A stretch of DNA of 64,000 bases, taken from assembly GCF_025860405.1 (NCBI RefSeq), contig NZ_CP063785.1, positions 744,001-808,000 on the forward strand. Reading direction: 5' to 3'. Below are positions 53,690 to 62,540 of this stretch, piece after piece. The first letter of the stretch is position 1; each line of letters starts with the position of its first letter. The translations under genes and the position numbers were made by a program. The stretch comes from Tolypothrix sp. PCC 7712 (GTDB taxonomy: Bacteria > Cyanobacteriota > Cyanobacteriia > Cyanobacteriales > Nostocaceae). Below the pieces are notes generated by a model. That model was not told where the DNA came from. It worked only from the letters and a program-made list of their open reading frames with translations, and searched no databases.

Positions 53690-54484
53690 TTAAGCCATTA
53701 CACTGGCCCAGGTAAAGGCAATTAACATAGCAGCGATCGCACCAATCAAGGTATTGATAATATTGACCAATTCATTGGTGAGCCAAGTATATTGAGATTG
53801 CAGCGTTGCGCCAATGACGCTTTCTAAACTGGTAGCAATCAAAGCTGCGATCGCACACCAAACTACACCAGCAAAATCGATTAAACCGACACCCCAACCA
53901 ATAAAGGCGATTGCAATGGAAGCCACAACCCCAGCGAAGGTTCCTTCTAAACTCACTGCGCCTTCGGTTCCGCGAGGTACTGGTTGCAATGTGGTAATCA
54001 AAAAGGTTCGTTTACCGTATGCTTTACCTACCTCACTCGCACAAGTGTCAGAAAGTTTGGTACTAAAACTCGCCACATAGCCCAAAATCAATAGAGAGTT
54101 GAGACTAATGACTACAGACTGGGGAAGAGAAAAGAATCCTGCACTTAACGTTCCGATTCCTAAAGCACACAGCGCCGCAATCAACGCCGAACCCCAGACA
54201 TTTTCCGGGCCTCTAGCCCCAGAACGCTTTTCTGCAATCCCTTCAGCTTCCTTTTGAGCTATCCCAATGCGTGTTACCCCAGAACCTACTAAAAAATAAA
54301 ACGCTACTACTAGATACCCCTGCCAACCTAATGTTCCCCAAATAATTACGCCTAATACCCAGGCGTGGAATATTCCTGCTGGAGTCAGCAGCTTTTTGGG
54401 AGCAATCCAAACTAAAGCCAATAAAATGGCATTCAATCCCACTCCCACCAACCAAGGATTCGCAGAATCAAACAAAGAGAGCAT
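53690..54484 (-). CDS. DUF92/TIGR00297 membrane protein, VTE6-like phytyl-phosphate kinase
   Basis: A 264-residue protein with six or more membrane helices. The family pattern is clear in SDTCASEVGKAYGKRTFLIT and VPRGTEGAVSLEGT (about 147-184) and in LESVIGATLQ. Plant VTE6 and cyanobacterial homologues phosphorylate phytyl phosphate for tocopherol and phylloquinone recycling, so that is the likely role. The ATG at 54482-54484 is chosen; a TTG six bases upstream is not needed. Confidence 0.85.
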   Translation of the reverse strand: MLSLFDSANPWLVGVGLNAILLALVWIAPKKLLTPAGIFHAWVLGVIIWGTLGWQGYLVVAFYFLVGSGVTRIGIAQKEAEGIAEKRSGARGPENVWGSALIAALCALGIGTLSAGFFSLPQSVVISLNSLLILGYVASFSTKLSDTCASEVGKAYGKRTFLITTLQPVPRGTEGAVSLEGTFAGVVASIAIAFIGWGVGLIDFAGVVWCAIAALIATSLESVIGATLQSQYTWLTNELVNIINTLIGAIAAMLIAFTWASVMA

Positions 54485-54734
54485 TAGCAATATATGACAA
54501 TTAGTGTGGCCCGAATATCAACAGAATAGCGAATTTCTCACTTTGCTGCTGGATCGTCTCCACCCCCTAATCCAACAATTACAGATATTCCTTCCTCTTT
54601 CCGGAAAAACCTATATGATTCACAAGATTAATTTTGATGAATAAATTATTTTGTAGTCAGCACTTCAATCCGGATTTCCCACACTTATATTGCTGAATAC
54701 GTAATAAAATTCACTTGTTAGAGGCTACTTATAA

Positions 54735-54825
54735 AGTAGAGTGCGTTAGGCACTGATTTCCAATATAATTTGTCACGAAATAACTATCCTAGCGCCTAAA
54801 GCAAAGCCGCATGGATGGTGCGTTG
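54735..54825 (-). repeat. Partial palindromic repeat (GTGCGTTAGG family)
   Basis: It shares GTCACGAAATAAC and TAGCGCCTAA with the elements at 5938 and 11700. It lies beside an outer inverted-repeat element. Confidence 0.5.
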
Positions 54826-54828
54826 ATT

Positions 54829-54963
54829 ATACCATTTGGCAAAAAACGCAACAGATTGGTAGTAGGGGCACGGCATCCACAATCTTTCGGTATATCAAAT
54901 TATATTACTGGTGCCGTGCCCTACAAAGAGTTTATTTTTCGTCAACATTATTTGAATTGTTAT
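54829..54963 (+). repeat. Outer inverted-repeat element, solo copy
   Basis: ATACCATTTGGCAAAAAACG begins it and ACATTATTTGAATTGTTAT ends it. The middle GGGGCACGGCATCC ... GGTGCCGTGCCC pairs. It is about 71 bases before the VOC gene. Confidence 0.65.
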
Positions 54964-55033
54964 TCGTATAATTAATAATTTCAGAATAAATCATATATAG
55001 TACTAACAACTACTAGTGTTCTAGGCAAAAGCT

Positions 55034-55465
55034 ATGAGCGCAACTTTATTTCATCTTGCTTTCCCTGTAACTAATATTGCCGAAACCAAAGCATATTATG
55101 TTGATGGTTTAGGCTGTATTCCTGGGCGTGAAAATCCCCATGCTTTAATCCTTAATTTATTTGGTCATCAATTAGTAGCTCACGTTACTAAAGAACCATT
55201 AACACCACAACGTGGTATCTATCCAAGACACTTTGGGCTAGTTTTTACAGCCGAACAAGACTGGCAAGATTTATTAGAAAAGGCACAAAAGCAAAAACTA
55301 CTATTTAAAGAAGAAGCGAAATATCGTTTTGTTGGTTTACCTTTAGAGCATCGTACTTTCTTTTTAGAAGATCCCTTTTATAACTTGATGGAATTTAAAT
55401 ATTACTGTCACCCAGAGGCGATTTTTGGAAGTTCTCAGTATACGCAAATTGGGGATAGGGTTTAA
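55034..55465 (+). CDS. VOC-superfamily protein (glyoxalase/dioxygenase fold)
   Basis: A 143-residue protein with the VOC pattern: FHLAFPVTNIAETKAYYVDG (6-25), His54/His65-type positions and the C-terminal FFLEDPFYNLMEFKYYCHPE where the Glu would be the third metal ligand. One fold unit of this kind is usually dimeric. Substrate unknown. Its 3' end overlaps the lipase gene on the other strand by 71 bases. Confidence 0.8.
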   Translation: MSATLFHLAFPVTNIAETKAYYVDGLGCIPGRENPHALILNLFGHQLVAHVTKEPLTPQRGIYPRHFGLVFTAEQDWQDLLEKAQKQKLLFKEEAKYRFVGLPLEHRTFFLEDPFYNLMEFKYYCHPEAIFGSSQYTQIGDRV

Positions 55466-56069
55466 TTGGTTCTGTTAAGGTTTCTGCTACTATTTTCAAA
55501 CACCTAGCATCAGTTAGCATCCAAGGGTGTAATCCCACAGGTAAAACTACCTCTCTTCCCACTGGCATTTGTGAACTCTTAGCTGGGACGATCATCAAAT
55601 CATAGGGAGTCCAGATTGATGTAAAATTAATCGCCTCCAACATTGCGACATCAGAATTCAAATCATTGAGTAAAGCACTGTTGGGGCGCATCTGCACGCA
55701 ACCAGGTCGCAGAGAACCATAAGCGATCACCGTACCATGATGGGGCGAAGCAATTGTTATAAACCTCTGTACGTGGTTTATTCCCCCAAGCCTTTGGATA
55801 TAGTAACGGCTGACAATTCCTCCCATACTGAAAGCCACTAAATCTAGTGGTTGTTCTGGGGGAAATTCTTTGGCGACATAGTCTGCTACCTGCTGTGCCA
55901 ACTTATCTAAACCGACTGCACCATTATTAGGCACTAAATCTAAAGCATATACAGACCAACCTTGTTGTTTTAAATATTTCCCCATGCGGTAGAAAACTGC
56001 GCCTGTGTCATCAATACCATGTATTAACAACAGGGGATTGCGCTGCTGATTGTTAGTGTTTATCTCCAT
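55395..56069 (-). CDS. Alpha/beta-hydrolase, lipase-like
   Basis: A 224-residue protein with the oxyanion motif LLIHGID (about 14-20), nucleophile Ser81 in AFSMGGIVSRYY, Asp157 in TPYDLMI and His181 in GLHPWML, the complete triad. It resembles triacylglycerol-lipase-like proteins of cyanobacteria and lacks a signal peptide. The C-terminal 24 residues are encoded in the stretch that overlaps the VOC gene, so the two genes converge and share coding DNA. Confidence 0.85.
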   Translation of the reverse strand: MEINTNNQQRNPLLLIHGIDDTGAVFYRMGKYLKQQGWSVYALDLVPNNGAVGLDKLAQQVADYVAKEFPPEQPLDLVAFSMGGIVSRYYIQRLGGINHVQRFITIASPHHGTVIAYGSLRPGCVQMRPNSALLNDLNSDVAMLEAINFTSIWTPYDLMIVPAKSSQMPVGREVVLPVGLHPWMLTDARCLKIVAETLTEPIKPYPQFAYTENFQKSPLGDSNI

Positions 56070-56484
56070 ATCTTTGCTTAATCACTTCTGTAGAAAATCT
56101 AACTAGTCTGTGCCTGATTGACAAAGAAACTATGACAGTAGTTTCACTGGTTAACAGCTAGCCACTGCATTAGAATTTTTAATGGTATGGAGCAGATAAC
56201 AAAATGTTAATTTTTGTTACGCCAACTTTCAGAATCTTGCCCTCAGTTACAGTAAAATTTAATAATTAATTTCCAGTGTATGCATTGTATGCAGGGTGCG
56301 AGTGCTTGTACAAATCAGTTGAAAATACTTGCCCTGTATTATTATTACAATGTTGATTAAGTAGAAACCTATATTGGTTGTCATCTAGAATAAGATCACG
56401 AAAAGTAAAAAAACGTAAAATAATGTCGTAATTTTTAACAATTACGGTAGGGATTCCAGATTTAAAAGGCAGGGAGAGATTGTA
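56070..56484. other. Intergenic region before the LEA-like gene
   Basis: About 415 bases with no gene. A GGCAGGGAGAG ribosome site lies at the right edge, before 56485. I see no clear promoter or repeat. Confidence 0.3.
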
Positions 56485-57051
56485 ATGGATTTTATCAAAA
56501 AGTTGATTGCAGGGATTGTCAGTTTTATTACTGGACTATTACCAGGTAAAAATAAGAAAAGCAATGGTTACTACTTGGAGCTAGATGAATCCAAGGAAGC
56601 AAAGCCTGTAGCTGCTGTTAAGGAAGCAGCTAAAGAAGTAGGAGATAGCGCCAAGAAAGCAGCTGTAGCAGTTGCAGATAATACCAAGAAAGCAGCCGAA
56701 ACAGTTGCAGATAATGCCAAAAAAGCAGCTGAAACAGTTACATCACAAGCTCCAGCACCATCATTGAATGGTACAAAAACTGCTGCATCTAAATCATCTA
56801 AGAAAAAATCAGCTAAAGAACCAAAACCTGCTGATGTTGCTCTAGTGCAGACTGCTGAAGGCTTGAAAATTGAACCTGGTAAAAATGACAAAGCTGTATC
56901 AGCCAAAGTAGTTAAAGAACAACCAAAAGAAACCACCTTTGCACCCAAATATGTTGCTGCTGGCGCTGGTAGTTCTAACGGTCGTCGTCGTCCAGGAGCT
57001 AACATGAGTGTTTATTTAGATATGGCACGTCAAGTCAAAACTCCTGGCTAA
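56485..57051 (+). CDS. LEA-like Ala/Lys-rich protein with an amphipathic N-terminal helix
   Basis: A 188-residue protein with an N-terminal hydrophobic/amphipathic part (FIKKLIAGIVSFITGLLPG, 3-21), then imperfect 11-residue units 'KKAAETVADNA' (about 55-85), a Lys/Ser-rich segment and a basic, Arg-rich end. This resembles group 3 LEA-type helical proteins linked to drying or membrane protection, but the N-terminal segment suggests it binds membranes. Strong GGGAGAG ribosome site. Family not certain. Confidence 0.6.
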   Translation: MDFIKKLIAGIVSFITGLLPGKNKKSNGYYLELDESKEAKPVAAVKEAAKEVGDSAKKAAVAVADNTKKAAETVADNAKKAAETVTSQAPAPSLNGTKTAASKSSKKKSAKEPKPADVALVQTAEGLKIEPGKNDKAVSAKVVKEQPKETTFAPKYVAAGAGSSNGRRRPGANMSVYLDMARQVKTPG

Positions 57052-57079
57052 TATGTTGATTTAGGCAGAGGGTTTTTTG

Positions 57080-57119
57080 GATTTTGAATCTTCAATCGAA
57101 AAATTTAAGATCCAAAATC
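57080..57119. terminator. Inverted repeat between convergent genes
   Basis: GATTTTGAATCTT (57080-57092) pairs with AAGATCCAAAATC (57107-57119), 12 of 13 positions. It sits between the LEA-like and TPR genes and ends in the TPR gene's stop codon. Confidence 0.5.
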
Positions 57120-58213
57120 TAAAATTCCCTAAGATGTGAAAATACCAACCCACTATATAAATGAAATGCTGAGTCCCAATTAGTCTTATCCCTGCGAAAC
57201 AGGAGAACGTGAGACTGAATGTTACTCAGCATTTCTGTATGGTCTAATATTGTCTCAGCAAAGTGTGTAAAATCTGACCATACTTTGACTTCGGGAATTT
57301 GCTTTCCCAGCCATTCTTGTAAAATATTCCAATTAATTTTGATAGTATTTTGGTTAGGGTGAGTAGCGATTTCTAGCCCTTGTTGAAATTGATAGCTTTG
57401 ATCGGAAAGCCGCAAAATGCAACGCCTACTGGGTAGGTGTAAATCGCAAAATTCGGCATAATCTTGAGTTTGAGTTTTGCGTTCTAGTTTACGTTGCGCG
57501 TTAACGTCTACAACTTGTTCAAAAATCGGCAGCATTCCCGACACTCGTGCTTTCACCTCTGACCAATTAAACGTTAAAGAACCAAGTTGACTGGTTTGGT
57601 TACGACAAACCACAGTAGTATTTGTTGCCGATTCAGCAAAATAATTAACTTGAAATACTTGAATCTGCTTAATCTCGGCAATTGTTGCCCAAAAGCAGGG
57701 AATACCTGCATTTTGTAATTGTGTACCGTAAAATTTCAATTCACCGATTTGTCCAGTGCGATATAACTTCCAGCCGCGACTAGGCAAAGTTAATCTGGCA
57801 GTATAAGTGTCAATTTGCCATATTTGGGCAAATTTCGGGGCTGCTTCGGCTTTTAATTCGTTGCTGAGAGGTTCTAAGACAAGTAAGCCTAGTTCAGTCT
57901 CGCTAGGTTCTGTTGTCGCCTGAATAATAGCCCTTTGTCTAACTTCTTGCTCAATTTCTTGGATTCGCTGCAAACCCTGACGCGCTTGCATCAAAATTTT
58001 ACTATTGGTTGTACTTCGTAGCAGCTGCCGATAAATTTTTTCCGCATTCTCGTACTTTTTTGAGACTTCATGCAGCCGCCCTAAATAAAATTGCACCCAA
58101 GGATTTTCTGGTGATTCTTTTAACAGCTGTTGGAGTAATTTAGCTGCGGTGCTATAGTCTTTACGTTCAAAGGCCGTGGCAACTTGTTCAATCATCACTT
58201 TGTTTACATCCAC
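57119..58213 (-). CDS. TPR-containing protein of unknown function
   Basis: A 364-residue protein with two TPR units at about 8-75 (FERKDYSTAAKLLQQLLKES and QFYLGRLHEVSKKYENAEKI), a linker, and a C-terminal 250-residue domain with several Trp/Phe-rich stretches (FYGTQLQNAGIPCFWA, FNWSEVKARVSGMLPIFEQV) and no motif I recognise. It does not have a signal peptide. Probably a cyanobacterial protein involved in a complex through its TPR part; no partner is evident. Confidence 0.65.
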   Translation of the reverse strand: MDVNKVMIEQVATAFERKDYSTAAKLLQQLLKESPENPWVQFYLGRLHEVSKKYENAEKIYRQLLRSTTNSKILMQARQGLQRIQEIEQEVRQRAIIQATTEPSETELGLLVLEPLSNELKAEAAPKFAQIWQIDTYTARLTLPSRGWKLYRTGQIGELKFYGTQLQNAGIPCFWATIAEIKQIQVFQVNYFAESATNTTVVCRNQTSQLGSLTFNWSEVKARVSGMLPIFEQVVDVNAQRKLERKTQTQDYAEFCDLHLPSRRCILRLSDQSYQFQQGLEIATHPNQNTIKINWNILQEWLGKQIPEVKVWSDFTHFAETILDHTEMLSNIQSHVLLFRRDKTNWDSAFHLYSGLVFSHLREF

Positions 58214-58279
58214 GCGAAAAGAATGTCTCGCGCCTACCCTGCGGTAACGGCTGGGCTAAGTGCATGAGATATACATCAT

Positions 58280-58999
58280 TTATACTTCACACGCTGCGGA
58301 AACTAGTGATAAAGCCACTACTGGCGCTGTGACTGCTCGCAAAATTCTCCGACCAAGGGAAACTGGTTGAAATCCTGCTGCGATCGCACTATCAATTTCT
58401 GGTTGTGTCCATCCACCTTCTGGGCCTGTAGCTATAACTAGTTCTTGGTCATTTGTCATTTGTCCTTGGTTTTGCAAGCACTTTTTGAGGTGAGGTAAAT
58501 TTCCTCGCGCTTCACAGATATATTTGTGGCTGTTGGCAAAAGACAAACTACTGCTAAAAGCCACAGGTTCTAAAATTGTCGGTATAAAAGCGCGCTCCGA
58601 TTGTTCCGCAGCTTCCGCCGCAATCCGCCGCCAGCGTTCCAATTTTTGCGGGCTGGGTTGCAGTAAAGTGCGATCGCTCAATACTGGGGCAATAGTTGTG
58701 ACTCCCAACTCTGTGCAACACCTAACGACTTCATCAAAGCCGCTACCTTTGGGTAAAGCCACCATCAGAGTAATTGATACAGGTAACTCAGTTTCCACCA
58801 CCAAAGCTTCTAAAACCTGCCCTTGCTCCCCTAATAGCTGCGTCAACCACCATTTACCCTTACCATCCATCGCAATAAAGCGATCGCCCTCACGCAACCG
58901 CAACACCCTTGCTAGATAGTGTTGTTGTTCTTTGGTGAGTGAAATTTCCCCTGCTTGGAGTTGAGAAGGTGCGATCGCAATTCTTTGTAGTTGAGACAT
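58280..58999 (-). CDS. rsmE: 16S rRNA (uracil-1498-N3)-methyltransferase
   Basis: A 239-residue SPOUT-class methyltransferase. The N-terminal PUA-like part has KEQQHYLARVLRLREGDRF (23-41), the middle has ALPKGSGFDEVVRCCTELGV and the AEAAEQSERAFIP phrase, and the AdoMet knot has VIATGPEGGWTQPEI and LGRRILRAVTAPVVAL. It is slightly interrupted by a loop (QNQGQMTNDQE) that looks like repeat-derived DNA. RsmE methylates U1498 in 16S rRNA. Confidence 0.9.
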   Translation of the reverse strand: MSQLQRIAIAPSQLQAGEISLTKEQQHYLARVLRLREGDRFIAMDGKGKWWLTQLLGEQGQVLEALVVETELPVSITLMVALPKGSGFDEVVRCCTELGVTTIAPVLSDRTLLQPSPQKLERWRRIAAEAAEQSERAFIPTILEPVAFSSSLSFANSHKYICEARGNLPHLKKCLQNQGQMTNDQELVIATGPEGGWTQPEIDSAIAAGFQPVSLGRRILRAVTAPVVALSLVSAACEV

Positions 59000-59201
59000 A
59001 AGATTTTCCGCACTGAGTGAGTATCAATATTTGTTTGCTTTCCGTAGTAACTTCGGTTTTTAGGGAAATATCTGTGTATATCTTCATAAAAACATTAAAA
59101 TCGAATAAATCCACTTCAGTAGTTTCTCGTAAGTATGCGGAATCAAGGCTAGGAGTGAAAAACGATGCAGGTTATTAATTGAACTTGGGGAACGATTCTG
59201 G

Positions 59202-60785
59202 ATGACCAACGATAGCCAGATTAGAATTCTGTTTTTGACGGCTGAACCTACTGATACTGCTAGGCTGCGTTTACAAAAAGAGTTACAAGAAATCAAACAA
59301 AAGCTACAACTAGCCAATCAGCGAGCAAGATTTCTGTTAGAGTTCGGATTTGCTGTGCGTCCAGGAGATGTGAGCCAAGAATTACTGAATTTTCAGCCTC
59401 ATATTGTACATTTTTCTGGACATGGCATAAGTACTGGTGAGCTTTGCTTTGAAAATGAGTTAGGTAAAATGCAGCCAGTAACGCCCCAGGCTTTAGCTGC
59501 GTTGTTTGAATTAGTAGCCCATCAAGTTCAATGCGTAGTTCTAAATGCTTGTTATTCAGACATTCAAGCCAGAGCTATTGCCCAGCATATCTCGTTTGTA
59601 ATTGGTATGAATAGAGCAATTGGCGATCAAGCTGCGATCGCTTTCGCCGTTGGTTTTTATAAAGCACTGGGGGCGAATCGCTCACCTGAAGAGGCTTATG
59701 AGTTTGGCTGTGTAGAAATTCAACTGCAAGGTATTCCCGAAGAATCAACTCCAGTCCTCCGTAAAAAGATAGTAAATCAATCCCCTAACGATGTTTATAT
59801 AGAACGCCCTCCTACCGAGCAGCGCTGTTATGAGGCGATTAAGCAGCTAGGTGCCCTAATCCGGATTAAAGCGCCTGACAAGATGGGGAAAACATCTCTG
59901 ATGAACAGGATTCTTACTTATGCAAGAGCGAATAACTTTCAAACCGTAACTTTGAGTTGTCGGCGGTTAGTAAATCGCCAAGTTGCGACTGATATGGAGA
60001 GATTTTTACAGTCATTTTGTGGTGTTATTAGTAACGAGCTAGGGTTGAGTAATAAGGTAAATGAGTATTGGAATAATCAACTAACTCCTAGTTATAACAG
60101 TAGCGAATACTTTAAAAAATACTTATTACCAAACACAGCTAATGATTTTGTTTTAGCTCTGAATGATGTCGATTTAATTTTTGAACATCATGAAATTGCC
60201 CAAGATTTTTGTAGTCTGCTGCGGAGTTTTCACGATATGGCAAGACGCGGCGATCCAAATAGCAAGATTTGGGAAAAGCTCCGTTTGATCATTGTTCATT
60301 CTACAGAATTTTATACCTCTTTAGATATCCATAGCTCACCTCTTGCTAATGTAGGTTTAGTCGTTGATTTACCTGAACTTAGTCGGGAGCAAGTACAAAA
60401 GTTACTCAAGGCTCATGATCTTAAGTTGAAAGGACAAAACATTGATCAACTGATGGCTATGGTAGGAGGTCATCCTTATCTTCTGCGAATTAGTATCGAT
60501 GAATTTAAGTTTAATAAAAAGAAATTTGAGCAATTTTTAAAAGAAGCACCCACCCCATCTGGAGCATTTAGTGACCATCTACGCGAACTCTTGGAACAAC
60601 TCGAAAATAATCTAGAGTTGAGAACAGCATTCAGTCAAGTTATATCGGCGGATGCAGAAACTCCAGTTAAGTTACGTCCGCAGATTGCAAAGTCTTTGCA
60701 ACGTTTGGGATTGATAAAGTTAAAAGGTTATTTTGCAGAACCGCGTTGTGAATTATATCGGCTTTATTTCCAAATGTTCCTTTAA
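59202..60785 (+). CDS. CHAT peptidase fused to an AAA_35 ATPase
   Basis: This 527-residue protein has an N-terminal CHAT domain (1-190) with His74 in HFSGHG and Cys117 in LNACYS, joined to an AAA_35 ATPase (about 200-520) with the family phrase VYIERPPTEQRCYEAI, a P-loop PDKMGKTS (225-232) and a Walker B-like LNDVDLIF. This is a caspase-like peptidase fused to an ATP-binding switch. It is soluble, unlike the exported CHAT proteins near 18-25 kb and 39 kb. A GGGGA site precedes the ATG. The second AAA_35 gene starts 27 bases after its stop, so they form an operon. The pair resembles a sensor plus effector unit. Confidence 0.88.
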   Translation: MTNDSQIRILFLTAEPTDTARLRLQKELQEIKQKLQLANQRARFLLEFGFAVRPGDVSQELLNFQPHIVHFSGHGISTGELCFENELGKMQPVTPQALAALFELVAHQVQCVVLNACYSDIQARAIAQHISFVIGMNRAIGDQAAIAFAVGFYKALGANRSPEEAYEFGCVEIQLQGIPEESTPVLRKKIVNQSPNDVYIERPPTEQRCYEAIKQLGALIRIKAPDKMGKTSLMNRILTYARANNFQTVTLSCRRLVNRQVATDMERFLQSFCGVISNELGLSNKVNEYWNNQLTPSYNSSEYFKKYLLPNTANDFVLALNDVDLIFEHHEIAQDFCSLLRSFHDMARRGDPNSKIWEKLRLIIVHSTEFYTSLDIHSSPLANVGLVVDLPELSREQVQKLLKAHDLKLKGQNIDQLMAMVGGHPYLLRISIDEFKFNKKKFEQFLKEAPTPSGAFSDHLRELLEQLENNLELRTAFSQVISADAETPVKLRPQIAKSLQRLGLIKLKGYFAEPRCELYRLYFQMFL

Positions 60786-60993
60786 CAGATAGTAGATAGG
60801 TAAAAATTAACAATGAATCAAGCAGAAAAATATTATCAAGTTAGCGGAACTTTAAAACCTGATCATCCTAGTTATATAGAGAGACAAGCTGACAAAAATC
60901 TGTATGAGGAATTGAAAAATGGAAATTTTTGCTATGTATTGAACTCTCGACAGATGGGTAAGTCAAGCTTACAGGTAAGAGTCAGTCAAAAGT

Positions 60994-62540
60994 GTAAGGA
61001 TTCAGGTCTAAAATTGAGGAACTAGAGAAGGGCGAGACTGAGAATTAATAGAGTCAGCAATTAGTGCTTGTACAAAAAAATCAATAACAGACAGACTTTG
61101 ACGACGACAGGTTTGAACCACCGTCAACAAATTGGCAGTATGTTGAAACCGCTCCATCGAACGGGAACCACCACTAACTTTACGTTTTGTCACAGCCAAA
61201 CGCAGCGATCGCTCGGCTTGATTGTTATCAGGAGGAACTTCAGGGTTGTCAAGGAAATACCACCATTGGGAGGCTTTATCGCGCAAGGAACGTAAAAGGT
61301 TTCCTGCTGTAGCTCCGGCTAAGTTAATCCAGTCATCAAGTGTTTGTTGCAATTTAGATTTGAATTGATTGACCCAATCGTTATAACTGGCGCAGTCAAG
61401 AGTCTCAAACCATTGGGCATAATTTCCAAAAGCTTCATCAATTAAATCCACAAATGCTTCACCAATAGCTTGGTTGTGAAGACCTGGAAGTTGAATTAGT
61501 TTTTTGAAGTGACGGCGTAGATGAGCCAAACATTTCTGCTGCTCAGGCACCGCATAGCCATTGTAAACACTAAAATCATCGCTGCTGATTACCCCTGTAT
61601 ATTTAGCCCCTAAAATGGCTTCTAGTTCTGCTCTGGAACGAGTGTCAGCAGCAGTAAACAGGCAAAACTCAGAATTGGCAACTACCCACAACCATTCTTT
61701 AACTCCCTTGACAGACCAAGGTGTTTCATCCACATGAATGTTAGGTTGTGTCTGTTTTACCCAATTACTTAACTCAGTAATGCTTGGTTGAATCGCTGTT
61801 TGAATTCGTTCATTTGTGGTGACTAAAGTTCCCAGCCCAATTTCAATTTGACCTAACTCCCACAACATTTCTTGCTGTTTTTCATAGGGCATATGTGCAT
61901 AATTATTTGCCCATCCTAAAAATGCCTGTAAAGAAATCCCTAAATCCTGTCCTGGGATGATATCTTGTGACCAGGAGGCTGTTTGTATATTGCCACAGTA
62001 CTCACACTGGCACGTATGGCGTTGATACTCAACTATTTCAATGGGACGCTCCACTAGTTGCGCTACAGACTGTTTTTCTACTTTTACTGCCACAGCCGCA
62101 AACGCTTTTTGACCACAACAGACACAATCACTTGGACGTAAGATTTCACAACGATCTACTCTACCAAAACCCTTACGGGTCTTACCTTGATGCCCTGGTT
62201 GCCCACCTGGCTTTCTTTTGGGATGATTTGATTCTTCTTGCGGTGCTGCTTTTTTGTTTTCACTCTTTTTGAGGATGTCCCCTGATGGCGGCTTAGATGA
62301 GGTTTTGCTGTCTAAATCTCTGCTGACTTTTAAACGTTCTATTTCTTGCTGTAGTTCTAATACTGTTTTCTGTAATTCACCTATTACCTTGCTCTGCTCA
62401 ATGATTATCTCTACCAGTTCTTGTTTCGATAACTGGTTCAAGCTTTCCCGGTCTAAATCTTGAGGCAGGTTTTGGTTCATATCTGTGATACTCCTCCTCA
62501 AGCGATCCCTTTGTCAATACTCTGCCACCTGAATCCTTAC
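60994..62540 (-). mobile_element. IS66-type insertion sequence, 1547 bp
   Basis: The ends GTAAGGATTCAGGT (60994 on) and ACCTGAATCCTTAC (to 62540) are inverted repeats. The element is flanked by an exact 8-bp target duplication TCAAAAGT (60986-60993 and 62541-62548), as expected for IS66. It carries only one transposase gene, without the two small accessory genes of the larger IS66 type, so it belongs to the simpler ISBst12-like group. Confidence 0.92.
61008..62480 (-). CDS. IS66-family transposase
   Basis: 490 residues from the ATG at 62478-62480 (a TTG at 62501 would add seven). Features: an N-terminal coiled coil (SKQELVEIIIEQSKVIGELQ), a zinc-finger part with CVCCGQ and CQCEYCGN cysteines, and the DDE residues in HVDETPW (Asp), SSDDFSVY (Asp) and NNQAERSLR (Glu). 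All catalytic parts are present and the frame is intact, so the element may still be active. Confidence 0.92.
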   Translation of the reverse strand: MNQNLPQDLDRESLNQLSKQELVEIIIEQSKVIGELQKTVLELQQEIERLKVSRDLDSKTSSKPPSGDILKKSENKKAAPQEESNHPKRKPGGQPGHQGKTRKGFGRVDRCEILRPSDCVCCGQKAFAAVAVKVEKQSVAQLVERPIEIVEYQRHTCQCEYCGNIQTASWSQDIIPGQDLGISLQAFLGWANNYAHMPYEKQQEMLWELGQIEIGLGTLVTTNERIQTAIQPSITELSNWVKQTQPNIHVDETPWSVKGVKEWLWVVANSEFCLFTAADTRSRAELEAILGAKYTGVISSDDFSVYNGYAVPEQQKCLAHLRRHFKKLIQLPGLHNQAIGEAFVDLIDEAFGNYAQWFETLDCASYNDWVNQFKSKLQQTLDDWINLAGATAGNLLRSLRDKASQWWYFLDNPEVPPDNNQAERSLRLAVTKRKVSGGSRSMERFQHTANLLTVVQTCRRQSLSVIDFFVQALIADSINSQSRPSLVPQF

